A stretch of DNA of 41,925 nt from positions 1-41,925 of the forward strand of contig JABGSE010000019.1 of the NCBI GenBank assembly GCA_018647945.1. Direction: 5' to 3'. Of the stretch, positions 16,016 to 24,491 are shown in pieces. A program made the translations under genes and the position numbers. Numbering within the stretch: position 1 is the stretch's first letter; each line of letters opens with the position of its first letter. Origin of the DNA: Flavobacteriales bacterium (lineage in GTDB: Bacteria > Bacteroidota > Bacteroidia > Flavobacteriales > BACL11). The notes under the pieces are model-generated. The model had not been told where the DNA came from and ran no database searches. It was given only the letters and a program-made list of their open reading frames with translations.

Positions 16016-16588
16016 TTAGAAGTTTCTAATTTTTTCGTAGAGTTTTGATGAAGGTAACCCTACAACATTTGTATACGATCCTTCAATTCTTGAAATTGAA
16101 ACCAAACCTAGCCATTCCTGTATTCCGTAAGATCCTGCTTTGTCAAATGGCTTGTATTTTTCAATATAAAAATCAATCATTTTGATGCTGAGTTCTGAAA
16201 AATAAACGATTGTTTTTTCAGAGAACGCTTCTGATTTTCTTAATGACGTTAAACAGACAGAAGTTATTACCTCATGATTAGAGTTTGATAAAGTTTGTAA
16301 CATTTTTTTTGCTTCTGTTTTATTTTTAGGTTTTCCTAAAATCATATTATTTTTAATTACTACCGTGTCAGCTGTTATAAGTAACTCTTCATCAGATAGA
16401 GAATTGAAGAGATTTTCAGATTTTTGTTGTGCTAAAAATACAGATACTTTTTTTGTCTTAAGGTTTTTTGGGAATATCTCATCTTTTTCAGATGTTCGAA
16501 TTGTAAAATCAATCCCCATATTTTCTAATATTTCTTTTCTTCTTGGGGAAGATGATCCTAATATTAAGTTGTAATTTGTTATTTTCAT
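16016..16588 (-). CDS. maf: Maf-family nucleoside triphosphate pyrophosphatase
   Basis: Maf proteins hydrolyse (d)NTPs, often dTTP/UTP or modified nucleotides, to the monophosphate and pyrophosphate. The 190-residue protein has the N-terminal SSSPRR (12-17), the conserved ADTVV with the catalytic aspartate, GKPKNKTEAKKML, DKAGSYGIQEWLG and EGSYTNVVGLP. These match the YhdE-type (dTTPase/UTPase) subgroup. The ATG overlaps the ubiA-like stop by 4 bases (ATGA), so it is the last gene of the DUF2520-ubiA-maf unit. Confidence 0.93.
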   Translation of the reverse strand: MKITNYNLILGSSSPRRKEILENMGIDFTIRTSEKDEIFPKNLKTKKVSVFLAQQKSENLFNSLSDEELLITADTVVIKNNMILGKPKNKTEAKKMLQTLSNSNHEVITSVCLTSLRKSEAFSEKTIVYFSELSIKMIDFYIEKYKPFDKAGSYGIQEWLGLVSISRIEGSYTNVVGLPSSKLYEKIRNF

Positions 16589-17481
16589 TTAAATAAATAG
16601 TAAAACAGAGGAATAGAGAAGATTCCTAAAATCATAATAAACTTTAATAATTGACTTATTTTACTGAAATCCTGTTTTTTATCAGATTTAACAATTTTAT
16701 ATATTGTGTAAATTATGAGGAGAAATAGGTTAATACTATAAATTAATATAATCAGATTATTGTCTTCAAAAATTTCTAAAAACCATTCAATTAAAGGATA
16801 CAAAACGATTAATAAAAGGATTGAAACTATCCATTTTGTCTTATTTAAACTAAGTGTAAATGCCATATTCTTAGAATTCATTAATTTATCTCCTTCAATA
16901 TCTTCTAAATCCTTTATTATTTCTCTTGATAAAGTCAAAAAGAAAGAGAAGAAGACAAAAGTAATTGTTACGTAAAATCTTTCATGATTAAAACTTACTG
17001 AACTATAATCACTAAATAAAAATACATTGTATATATATAGGGATGTTAGGATAGATACAGTCAAATTTCCAAATAATAATATATGCTTATACCTTCTTGA
17101 ATACCACCACAACACATAAATAGTTGATAAGAAAATTAGAAGTAAGTAGTAATTATTAACCAAACAAACTAGATAAAGAGAAAGTAAAATTGCAATTGAA
17201 TTAAAAAGGTAATACCAGAAAATTGCATGTCTACTGGAAATATGATTTCCAATAATTACTTTATCTTTTTTGTTTATCAAATCAGATTTTACATCAAATA
17301 TATCATTGATTATATATCCTGCAGCGGTGATTAAAAATGTAATAATAGCCAATAAATAAAATTGTAAATTACCATTATTTTCAAATACAAAATAGTGTAA
17401 TAAAAACTGAATAAGAAATAAAATTAAAAGGTTATTAATTCTGATTAATCTAAGAAAATGAGTAAATTTATTGATTGTCAT
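16585..17481 (-). CDS. UbiA-family prenyltransferase
   Basis: A 298-residue polytopic membrane protein, about eight to nine helices, with both aspartate-rich motifs: N59-D60-x-x-D63-x-x-x-D67 in INDIFDVKSDLIN, and D191-x-x-D194-x-x-x-D198 in KDLEDIEGDK. UbiA enzymes transfer a prenyl chain to an acceptor using Mg2+ bound by these motifs. In flavobacteria the homologue beside Maf and DUF2520 is usually annotated as geranylgeranylglycerol-phosphate geranylgeranyltransferase, an archaeal-lipid-type assignment that to my knowledge is not proven; menaquinone or heme prenyltransferases are alternatives. It overlaps DUF2520 by 14 bases and maf by 4. Confidence 0.85.
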   Translation of the reverse strand: MTINKFTHFLRLIRINNLLILFLIQFLLHYFVFENNGNLQFYLLAIITFLITAAGYIINDIFDVKSDLINKKDKVIIGNHISSRHAIFWYYLFNSIAILLSLYLVCLVNNYYLLLIFLSTIYVLWWYSRRYKHILLFGNLTVSILTSLYIYNVFLFSDYSSVSFNHERFYVTITFVFFSFFLTLSREIIKDLEDIEGDKLMNSKNMAFTLSLNKTKWIVSILLLIVLYPLIEWFLEIFEDNNLIILIYSINLFLLIIYTIYKIVKSDKKQDFSKISQLLKFIMILGIFSIPLFYYLFK

Positions 17482-18235
17482 TTTTTAGTTTAATAATATT
17501 ATTCGTAATTTGTTTATAGATTTGTTTCAATTCTTCACTATTCAAACTGTCAATCTGATTTTTTATTACTTTATAGTCCTTTCTAATGGCGGGGCCAGTT
17601 TGGACGGAATTAGGTGAATTGGTTTTTATTTTCTCAAATGTTTGCAAAATAAGTGGCTTTAGCATTTCAAAATCTAAATCATTTTCTTTCATTATTTTTT
17701 CCGAAATACTTAGCATGTGGTTGCTGAAATTACAGGCAAAAACAGCTGCCAAATGAAGTTTCTTTCTTTTTTCAGTACTTAATAAGTGAACAGAATTAGA
17801 AATTTTATGAGCAATTTTAGTCAGTTTCTTTTCAAATTCCTTATTTTCTGATTCTATACAAAAAGGAACATCAGTTAAATTCATTGGAATAAATTTACTG
17901 AAAGTCTGTAATGGATAGAGAATTCCTGTTTCCTGTTTATCCTTAAAAACATCTAGCCCAATACTTCCTGATGTATGAACAATAGGAGAGTTACTAAGAT
18001 TAAGATTCTCAATGACCACTTCTAGAAAATCATCTTTTACAGAAACAATTATTAAATCAACATCTTCAATTTCATTCAAATTAATAGTCCATCTACAATT
18101 TAATTTGGAGGCAAGTTTCTTTGCTTTTTCCTCAGTTTTACTCCAAATTTGCTTAACAGAAATCCCATTTTTTTGGAATTCTAAAGATAGTTGTGTGCCA
18201 ACATTTCCCGCTCCAATAAAAGATATTGTTTTCAT
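17468..18235 (-). CDS. Rossmann-fold oxidoreductase with DUF2520 domain
   Basis: A 255-residue protein with an N-terminal NAD(P)-binding fold: GAGNVG (8-13), VDLIIVSVKDD, and a SPIVHTSGSIGLDVF turn as in F420-dependent NADP reductase and prephenate or pyrroline-carboxylate dehydrogenase relatives. The C-terminal helical DUF2520 part contains KLHLAAVFACNFSNHM and TGPAIRKD. The substrate is unknown. It heads the three-gene operon with the UbiA-like and Maf proteins, an arrangement I recall from other flavobacteria (often with a HAD phosphatase, absent here). It is transcribed away from ccsBA through a 68-base divergent region. Confidence 0.85.
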   Translation of the reverse strand: MKTISFIGAGNVGTQLSLEFQKNGISVKQIWSKTEEKAKKLASKLNCRWTINLNEIEDVDLIIVSVKDDFLEVVIENLNLSNSPIVHTSGSIGLDVFKDKQETGILYPLQTFSKFIPMNLTDVPFCIESENKEFEKKLTKIAHKISNSVHLLSTEKRKKLHLAAVFACNFSNHMLSISEKIMKENDLDFEMLKPLILQTFEKIKTNSPNSVQTGPAIRKDYKVIKNQIDSLNSEELKQIYKQITNNIIKLKNDNQ

Positions 18236-18271
18236 TTATTAATTATAGTTTTTATCTAATCAAATTGAAAA

Positions 18272-18279
18272 CAAAGTTA
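18272..18279 (-). promoter_or_regulatory. Candidate promoter -7 element for the DUF2520 operon
   Basis: The minus strand reads TAACTTTG, an exact TAnnTTTG, 36 bases before the DUF2520 ATG. It directly abuts the divergent ccsBA element with no base in between. Confidence 0.45.
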
Positions 18280-18287
18280 TAATTTTG
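18280..18287 (+). promoter_or_regulatory. Candidate promoter -7 element for ccsBA
   Basis: TAATTTTG, an exact TAnnTTTG, ends 16 bases before the ccsBA ATG. With its neighbour it forms CAAAGTTATAATTTTG, two -7 elements back to back. Confidence 0.48.
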
Positions 18288-18303
18288 CACAAATTAAAAT
18301 ACT

Positions 18304-21300
18304 ATGATAAACAGAATTGTTAAATTTATTACTTCAATGAAGTTTGCAACGCTTCTCATCTTCCTATTTGCTCTTTCTATAGGGCATGCAACTTTTATTG
18401 AGAATGATTTTGGTACTGTGTCTTCAAAAGCATATATTTTTAATACTTGGTGGTTTGAGATGATGCTTATTCTTCTTTGTTGTAGTTTGTTTCTAAATAT
18501 GTTTAAATATAATGTATTCCGAAAAGAGAAAATGGCAACTTTAATGTTTCATCTTTCATTTGTATTAATTTTACTTGGAGCGGGGATTACAAGGTATACA
18601 GGATATGAAGGGATGATGAAGATATATGAAGGAGAGAGTGAAAATACATTTATCTCTGATGATGTATTTCTTCAAATTAAAGTTCATGATAATGTAAATG
18701 AATACAAATTAGATAAGAAATTATTCCTTTCAGGTATCACAAAACGATTTGACAAAACTCCTATATTAAAACATCTTAAACTCCCACTTCTTCCTTCAAA
18801 TTATTTTTCTGTTTCATCTAGTGGATTATCCGAAAAATTTACAATTGAATATTCCGACTTTCTTCCAAATGTAAAAGATTCATTAGTTGAAAAGAATGTA
18901 ATAAGATTTAGTATTAAATCAAAAAACCCTGAATTAACTTCAGAAAGTGGAACAAATATTGCTATAAATGAAATGATTACTAAAAGTATCACTTCTGAAG
19001 AAAGTATTGTCTTCAAAGAAGTTGAATTTACTTTAAATAATCCTAAAGATGGCTCTCTTAATTTTCAATCAGAAAATGGAATATTTAAATGCAATGCTCC
19101 TTCAGAATTATCAGTAATGAGTATGCCTCCTGATGGAAAAGGTGCTACAACTTATATGAAGGGAGAAGGTTTTGAGATTTCTGGAACAACTTTAATCACA
19201 ATTGATTCTTTGAGATTTGTAATTTTTGATATTGATTATGATGGTGAAACAACTTTATACAGTAGTTCCAATATCATGAAGGATAATGACGATAGATTTG
19301 AGAGAGGAATTGATGCTTTGCAATTAAAAGTGAAAGTAGGGGATGAGACAAAAGAAGTGTCTTTATTTGGAAAAAAAGGGACAAATGGAGGTAGTAGTAT
19401 TTTTAACTTAGGAGATTTGTATTTCACTTTATCGTATGGACCAAAATATTATGATGTGCCTTTCAGTATAAGGTTAGAAGACGCTATAGTAGATAGATAT
19501 CCTGGAACTGAAAATGCTTCTTCATATGCGTCAGAAGTTACAGTAATAGATGGGGAGAATATTTTTCCATTCAAAATTTATATGAATAATATTTTAAGTC
19601 ACAGAGGATTTAGGTTTTACCAATCAAATATTGATATGGAAAATGAAAGTTGGACTGGACTTTCTGTAAACCATGATAGATGGGGTACAATAGTAACTTA
19701 TTTAGGATACGGAATGCTTATTCTAGGAATCATATTAGTGTTCTTTTTTAAGCAAACTCGTTTTAGACAATTAACACAGAAAATGAAAAAACTAAAAAAC
19801 AAAACCTTACTAGTTATTTTATGTTTGTTTTCAAATTCATTATTCTCTCAGAATATTGATATTGACTCATTAATTTCAAAGAATCCAATTTCAATAGAAC
19901 ATGCCGATAAGTTTTCACGAATACTAGTGCAGGATAATGGTGGTAGAATAAAACCGATAAGCACATTGTCTTCAGAGTATATCAGAAAAATAAGCAGAAA
20001 AAGTTCTTTATTTGGAATGAACCCAAGTCAAGTATTATTAGGAATGATGTCTAATCCGGAAGTGTGGAGTAAGATTCCTATGATTAAAGTTACTCATGAA
20101 GAAATATTAGATCTTGTGAACTCAAATGAAAACAGAGTTGCTTTTCATCTATTTTTTAATGATAAACAGGATTATTTATTATCCGATTTAGTGAATGAAG
20201 CAAATTTGGTAATTCCATCAAAAAGAGGGAAATTACACAAAGATATTATTAAAGTTGATGAGAGAGTAAACATTGCTTATTCAATTTTAAATACCAAGTA
20301 CTTTGGAGAAACATTGAAGATGTTTCCAATAAAAGATGACATTGGAAATAAATGGGATTACAAAATTGATATTCCCCACGATCAACTTTCAGATTCCTTA
20401 AAAGGATTTAGTATGATGAATACTTATCTTTCTTCTGTTTACTCCTCAACTTTAAACAATGATTGGAAAATGAGTGATAAGATTCTGGAGATAATGAGTA
20501 AATATCAATACGATCATGGTTCTCAAGTGATTCCTGCAAATTATAAAATTGAAATGGAGGTTTGGTACAATAAACTCAATGTGTTTTCAAATCTGTTTAT
20601 GTACTATTTTACGGTAGGGTTTATTTTACTAATCTTACTTTTTGTTGAGATGTTTTATAAAAATATGATTGTAAAATTTCTGATAAAACTTTTTATAAGT
20701 TTGGTATTGATAGGTTTCGCTGTTCATGTTTCAGGGTTAATTTCTAGATGGATTATTTCAGGACATGCTCCATGGAGTGACGGATATGAATCCATGATTT
20801 ACATAGCTTTCGCTACGCTTTTATCAGGAGTTATATTTATGAGAAAATCTCCTATATCACTTGCGGCTACAGCGCTTGTCTCATCAATGATATTAATGGT
20901 AGCTCATCTTAATTGGTTGGACCCAGAAATTACGAATCTTGTACCTGTTTTAAATTCTTATTGGCTAATGATACATGTTTCCTTAATTACAGCTTCTTAC
21001 GGATTTTTGGCTTTGGGGGCTTTACTCGGATTTCTTTCACTTTGGATTATGATTTTCACAACAGATAATAACAAAAATAAATTGAAAGAAAAAATAGAGG
21101 AACTCACAATTATAAATGAAAAAACAATTACAATAGGATTGTTTATGCTTGCAATTGGAACATTTTTAGGTGGTATTTGGGCAAATGAATCATGGGGAAG
21201 ATATTGGGGATGGGATCCAAAAGAAACTTGGGCACTTGTAAGTGTGTTGGTTTATGCTTTTATTTTACATATGCGTTTTATCCCTGCTCTCAGAGGGAAA

Positions 21301-21501
21301 TACATCTTTAACTTAATGACATTGATTGGAATTTCCTCCATTGTAATGACTTATTTTGGTGTTAACTATTATCTTTCAGGATTACATTCTTATGCGGCGG
21401 GAGATCCAATGCCAATTCCTGTGTTCATTTATTATTTTGTAGGAATTGTAATACTGACTGGAATTTTGGCTAAAATTAGAAATAATAAAAATAAGATATG
21501 A
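18304..21501 (+). CDS. ccsBA: Fused CcsB-CcsA (System II) cytochrome c heme lyase
   Basis: A 1065-residue membrane protein that exports heme and attaches it to apocytochrome c. The N-terminal ResB/CcsB half has helices at about 10-30, 45-68 and 78-97, a large periplasmic domain, and another helix near 465-485. A second hydrophobic, signal-like stretch (KTLLVILCLFSNSLFSQ, about 500-516) and a second periplasmic region follow. The C-terminal CcsA half begins near 765 and has several helices, H821 in ISGHAPWSDGYESM, the tryptophan-rich heme-handling motif (WANESWGRYWGWDPKETW, from about 960), and a last histidine in SGLHSYAAGDPMP. Fused forms are common in Bacteroidota. The stop overlaps the bshB1 start by 4 bases (ATGA). 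Confidence 0.94.
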   Translation: MINRIVKFITSMKFATLLIFLFALSIGHATFIENDFGTVSSKAYIFNTWWFEMMLILLCCSLFLNMFKYNVFRKEKMATLMFHLSFVLILLGAGITRYTGYEGMMKIYEGESENTFISDDVFLQIKVHDNVNEYKLDKKLFLSGITKRFDKTPILKHLKLPLLPSNYFSVSSSGLSEKFTIEYSDFLPNVKDSLVEKNVIRFSIKSKNPELTSESGTNIAINEMITKSITSEESIVFKEVEFTLNNPKDGSLNFQSENGIFKCNAPSELSVMSMPPDGKGATTYMKGEGFEISGTTLITIDSLRFVIFDIDYDGETTLYSSSNIMKDNDDRFERGIDALQLKVKVGDETKEVSLFGKKGTNGGSSIFNLGDLYFTLSYGPKYYDVPFSIRLEDAIVDRYPGTENASSYASEVTVIDGENIFPFKIYMNNILSHRGFRFYQSNIDMENESWTGLSVNHDRWGTIVTYLGYGMLILGIILVFFFKQTRFRQLTQKMKKLKNKTLLVILCLFSNSLFSQNIDIDSLISKNPISIEHADKFSRILVQDNGGRIKPISTLSSEYIRKISRKSSLFGMNPSQVLLGMMSNPEVWSKIPMIKVTHEEILDLVNSNENRVAFHLFFNDKQDYLLSDLVNEANLVIPSKRGKLHKDIIKVDERVNIAYSILNTKYFGETLKMFPIKDDIGNKWDYKIDIPHDQLSDSLKGFSMMNTYLSSVYSSTLNNDWKMSDKILEIMSKYQYDHGSQVIPANYKIEMEVWYNKLNVFSNLFMYYFTVGFILLILLFVEMFYKNMIVKFLIKLFISLVLIGFAVHVSGLISRWIISGHAPWSDGYESMIYIAFATLLSGVIFMRKSPISLAATALVSSMILMVAHLNWLDPEITNLVPVLNSYWLMIHVSLITASYGFLALGALLGFLSLWIMIFTTDNNKNKLKEKIEELTIINEKTITIGLFMLAIGTFLGGIWANESWGRYWGWDPKETWALVSVLVYAFILHMRFIPALRGKYIFNLMTLIGISSIVMTYFGVNYYLSGLHSYAAGDPMPIPVFIYYFVGIVILTGILAKIRNNKNKI

Positions 21502-22199
21502 AATTAGATATTTTAGTTTTTGGAGCTCATCCTGATGATGTAGAATTAGGATGTGCTGGAACAATATTAAATCAGATAAAAAATGGTTTAAAGGTTGGTA
21601 TTATTGATTTAACTAGAGGCGAGCTTGGAACAAGAGGAACTTCTGAAACCAGAACAGAGGAAACAAAAAACGCTACTAAAATATTAGGAGTTACCATTAG
21701 AGAAAATATGGGATTTAAAGATGGATTTTTTCAGAATGATGAAAGTCATAAATTAGAATTAATAAAAAAAATAAGACAATACAGACCTGATATTGTTATT
21801 ACAAATGCACCTTTAGATAGACATCCTGACCATAGGAGATCTTCTGACCTTACAATTGACTCTTGTTTCCTTTCTGGATTAGAAAAGATTGAAACAGGAC
21901 AAGATGTATGGAGACCAAAACACATTTATCATTACATACAATTTAATACTATTTTACCAGATTTCGTAGTAGATATAACAGATGAAATGGAACAAAAAAT
22001 AGAGTCAATTTTGTGTTATAAAACACAATTTTATAATCCTGAATCTGAAGAAACAGAAACTATTATTTCCTCTAAAGATTTCTTGGAAAGTGTTAAGTAC
22101 AGAGCGAAAGATTTAGGAAGACAATCTGATTGTAAATATGCAGAAGGATTTATAACAAATCAAACTCTAAAGGTTGAGTCACTAAAGGATTTAATCTAG
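21498..22199 (+). CDS. bshB1: Bacillithiol biosynthesis deacetylase BshB1
   Basis: BshB1 removes the acetyl group from GlcNAc-malate to give GlcN-malate, the second step in making the thiol bacillithiol. The 233-residue LmbE-like (PIG-L) protein has the zinc and catalytic motifs AHPDDVE (10-16) and HPDH (109-112), as well as DLTRGELGTRGT, typical of the BshB1 branch, and the C-terminal CKYAEGF. The ATGA overlap with ccsBA suggests co-expression. bshA and bshC are not in the window. The 3' end overlaps the convergent copper ATPase gene by 9 bases. Confidence 0.92.
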   Translation: MKLDILVFGAHPDDVELGCAGTILNQIKNGLKVGIIDLTRGELGTRGTSETRTEETKNATKILGVTIRENMGFKDGFFQNDESHKLELIKKIRQYRPDIVITNAPLDRHPDHRRSSDLTIDSCFLSGLEKIETGQDVWRPKHIYHYIQFNTILPDFVVDITDEMEQKIESILCYKTQFYNPESEETETIISSKDFLESVKYRAKDLGRQSDCKYAEGFITNQTLKVESLKDLI

Positions 22200-24293
22200 T
22201 TTTTTGTATTTCAGTCTTATTGAATTTCCAATCACAATTACATCCGAGAAAGCCATAAATAATGCTCCCCACATAGGATTTAAATATCCCATAGCGGCAA
22301 TTGGAATTGCTACAACATTGTAGGCAAAAGCCCAAAATAAGTTTTGTTTTATTGTTAGAAAAGTATGTTTCCCAATTGAAAGTGCTTTTGGTAATTGTTC
22401 TAAATTATTTTTATTGAGTAAAATAACATCAGCCGATTGAATTGCTACTCCAGTTGCACCTCCTAAAGAAATGCCAATTGTAGCTTTTGATAGGGAAGGA
22501 GCGTCATTTATTCCATCACCAATCATTGCCACATTCTCAGTTTCGGATAATTGAATTATTTTTTCAAGCTTTTCTTCTGGTAATTGTTCGGAATAAATAT
22601 TTTTAAAAGGGATTATATCAGAGACACTTTCACATTTTTCTTTTTTATCACCACTAATTAATGCTGTAGTTATCTCACTGTTATTAATTTTTTCAATTAT
22701 AGTTTTTGTATTTTCTTTTAACTCATCTTTAATAATAATCGTAGCAATTAATTTTTTATTTTTTGTGATGTATAAATCATGTGCGGAAGAAGGTATTTCC
22801 TCTAAAATCCTATCTGAACCAATTGAATAACTATCTCCATTAATATTAGCAGATACTCCAATTCCTTTATCCTCTTTTACATTAGATAAAGTTAGTTCTG
22901 ATGCAAATTCTTTCAATTCAATTAGTAAGGAGTTTGCAATTGGATGAGAGGAGTGTTTCTCTAAATTGTAAACAATATTTTTAATTTCATATTCTACTCC
23001 CTCTAATATTGAGAATTCTTTTATTTTAAATTTTCCAGTTGTAATTGTTCCTGTTTTATCAAATAAAATATGAGAAACAGATGCAAGTTTTTCCAATGTG
23101 TCACCACCTTTTATCAGAATTCCATTTTTTGCTGCTCTACCAATTCCAACCATTACTGCAGTAGGAGTCGCTAATCCCATAGCACAAGGACAAGAAATAA
23201 CTAAAACTGCAATTGACCTTAAAAAGGAGTCAACTAATGTTATAGAAAATAAATAGTATGAAAACAAGAAAGTGCATAATGAAATACCTAAAACAATTGG
23301 AACAAATATTGAACTGACTTTATCTCCTAATTTTTGTATTTTTGGTTTGTTGTTTTGAGCGTCTTTTACCAGTTCAATAATTTGAGATAAAAGTGTATCG
23401 GAACCAACATTTGTAGATTTAACTCTAATATTTCCTGAAAGTAATATTGTTCCTCCAATTACATTGTCATTTTCCTCTTTTACAACAGGAATACTTTCTC
23501 CTGTTATCATGGACTCATCTATTGTACAATCTCCACTAATTATCACTCCATCTACTGCAATTTTATCCCCAGAGTTTACAATCAGAATATCTCCAACTTC
23601 TATATCTTCAAAATTAACTTCTATAATCTTATTGTCTCTTTCCACCTTAGCTTTTGTATTTTGAATATCGGAAAGATCTTTAATAGAAGTGGTAGTCTGT
23701 TTTACACTTCTATGTTCTAAAACATTACCTAATAAAACCAATGTAATAATAGTAGCAGAAGTTTCGAAAAACAAAAATTTATGAGCTAAATCGTCACCTT
23801 GATGAAGATACCAACCATAAATACTGTAAAAGAAAGCCGCTGAACTTCCTATAGTAATTAGCACATCCATATTTAATGATCTACTTTTTATGGAGCCGAG
23901 AGCACTTTTACCAAAAAACCATGTTCCAACTAAATAAACAGGCAAACAAAGTGCAAATTGAACCAGTGGATTTTGTAGAAAATGATTTTCAGAAAGGAAC
24001 ATATGCATAAATAGTGGAAGGGTAAATACCAAACAAAAAATAAATAATAATTCTTGTGTTGAATATTTATCTTCTTTTTCAGTATTATTTACTTTATATC
24101 CTAATTCTTGAATTAGTTTTTTTACTTCATCTTTTGTAAATTTCTCTGATTTAAATGTAGCTTCATTTGTGGAAAAATTAACATTAATTTTTTCCACTCC
24201 TTTAGATGTGAGATGTTTCTTAATTCCGGATGCACAGTTTGCGCAAGTCATACCACTAATCTTTAAATTTTGTTTGATATTTTTACTTTCCAT
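22191..24293 (-). CDS. copA: Copper-transporting P1B-type ATPase
   Basis: A 700-residue heavy-metal P-type ATPase exporting Cu+ (or loading it into cuproenzymes). It has one N-terminal HMA domain with GMTCANC (14-20), membrane helices, the actuator motif TGES, the membrane CPC metal site (about 366-368), the phosphorylated aspartate in DKTGT (about 412), the HP motif in HSSHPIA, and the hinge MIGDGINDAP. The last helices contain AYNVVAIPIAAMG and MAFSDVIVIGNS; the asparagine of YN and the MxxS pattern support Cu+, although the second serine of the usual MxxSS is aspartate. There is no regulator or chaperone gene next door. The start ATG lies 8 bases after a candidate -7 element, so the mRNA may be almost leaderless. 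Confidence 0.94.
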   Translation of the reverse strand: MESKNIKQNLKISGMTCANCASGIKKHLTSKGVEKINVNFSTNEATFKSEKFTKDEVKKLIQELGYKVNNTEKEDKYSTQELLFIFCLVFTLPLFMHMFLSENHFLQNPLVQFALCLPVYLVGTWFFGKSALGSIKSRSLNMDVLITIGSSAAFFYSIYGWYLHQGDDLAHKFLFFETSATIITLVLLGNVLEHRSVKQTTTSIKDLSDIQNTKAKVERDNKIIEVNFEDIEVGDILIVNSGDKIAVDGVIISGDCTIDESMITGESIPVVKEENDNVIGGTILLSGNIRVKSTNVGSDTLLSQIIELVKDAQNNKPKIQKLGDKVSSIFVPIVLGISLCTFLFSYYLFSITLVDSFLRSIAVLVISCPCAMGLATPTAVMVGIGRAAKNGILIKGGDTLEKLASVSHILFDKTGTITTGKFKIKEFSILEGVEYEIKNIVYNLEKHSSHPIANSLLIELKEFASELTLSNVKEDKGIGVSANINGDSYSIGSDRILEEIPSSAHDLYITKNKKLIATIIIKDELKENTKTIIEKINNSEITTALISGDKKEKCESVSDIIPFKNIYSEQLPEEKLEKIIQLSETENVAMIGDGINDAPSLSKATIGISLGGATGVAIQSADVILLNKNNLEQLPKALSIGKHTFLTIKQNLFWAFAYNVVAIPIAAMGYLNPMWGALFMAFSDVIVIGNSIRLKYKKLD

Positions 24294-24301
24294 ATAGTTT
24301 A

Positions 24302-24309
24302 CAAACTTA
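24302..24309 (-). promoter_or_regulatory. Candidate promoter -7 element for copA
   Basis: The minus strand reads TAAGTTTG, an exact TAnnTTTG, 8 bases before the copA ATG. The next in-frame methionine (residue 15) is inside the metal-binding GMTCANC, so the start cannot lie further in. Confidence 0.42.
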
Positions 24310-24329
24310 GTAAAGATTTATTTTGAAAG

Positions 24330-24361
24330 TTGCTATTTTTTATAAGTAAATTTTATATTTG
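24330..24361 (+). promoter_or_regulatory. Promoter of tRNA-His (-33 TTG and -7 TATATTTG)
   Basis: TTG at 24330-24332, a 21-base spacer, then TATATTTG at 24354-24361. This is the only promoter in the window with both elements at the consensus spacing (17-23). The tRNA begins 13 bases later. Confidence 0.6.
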
Positions 24362-24374
24362 CAATCTCAAAAAT

Positions 24375-24449
24375 GGTGATTGTAGCTCAGTTGGTTAGAG
24401 CACTGGTTTGTGGTGCCGGGGGTCGTGGGTTCGAATCCCATCAGTCACC
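24375..24449 (+). tRNA. tRNA-His (anticodon GTG)
   Basis: A full cloverleaf can be folded: acceptor GTGATTG / CAGTCAC, D-arm GCTC...GAGC, anticodon stem CTGGT / GCCGG around TTGTGGT (anticodon GTG), and T-arm GTGGG-TTCGAAT-CCCAT. The extra 5' G (24375, position -1) opposite discriminator C (24449) is the identity feature of histidine tRNA. CCA is not encoded (the next bases are CAT), so it must be added after transcription. Confidence 0.96.
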
Positions 24450-24459
24450 CATTTAAAAG

Positions 24460-24490
24460 AAAAAGGAGTTGATTAATCAACTCCTTTTTT
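24460..24490. terminator. Bidirectional intrinsic terminator
   Basis: A perfect inverted repeat with 15-base arms (24460-24474 and 24475-24489): A5-GGAGTTGATT and its complement ending in T6. It lies between tRNA-His and the stop of the thioredoxin-like gene on the other strand and has A/T tracts on both sides, so it can serve both directions. Confidence 0.88.
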
Positions 24491-24491
24491 A

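Noticed and set aside
19790-19860. A separate gene start inside ccsBA, at a methionine followed by a signal-like segment
   Set aside because: The frame is continuous through it, and fused CcsB-CcsA proteins of this length are normal in Bacteroidota; it could at most mark the old fusion joint.
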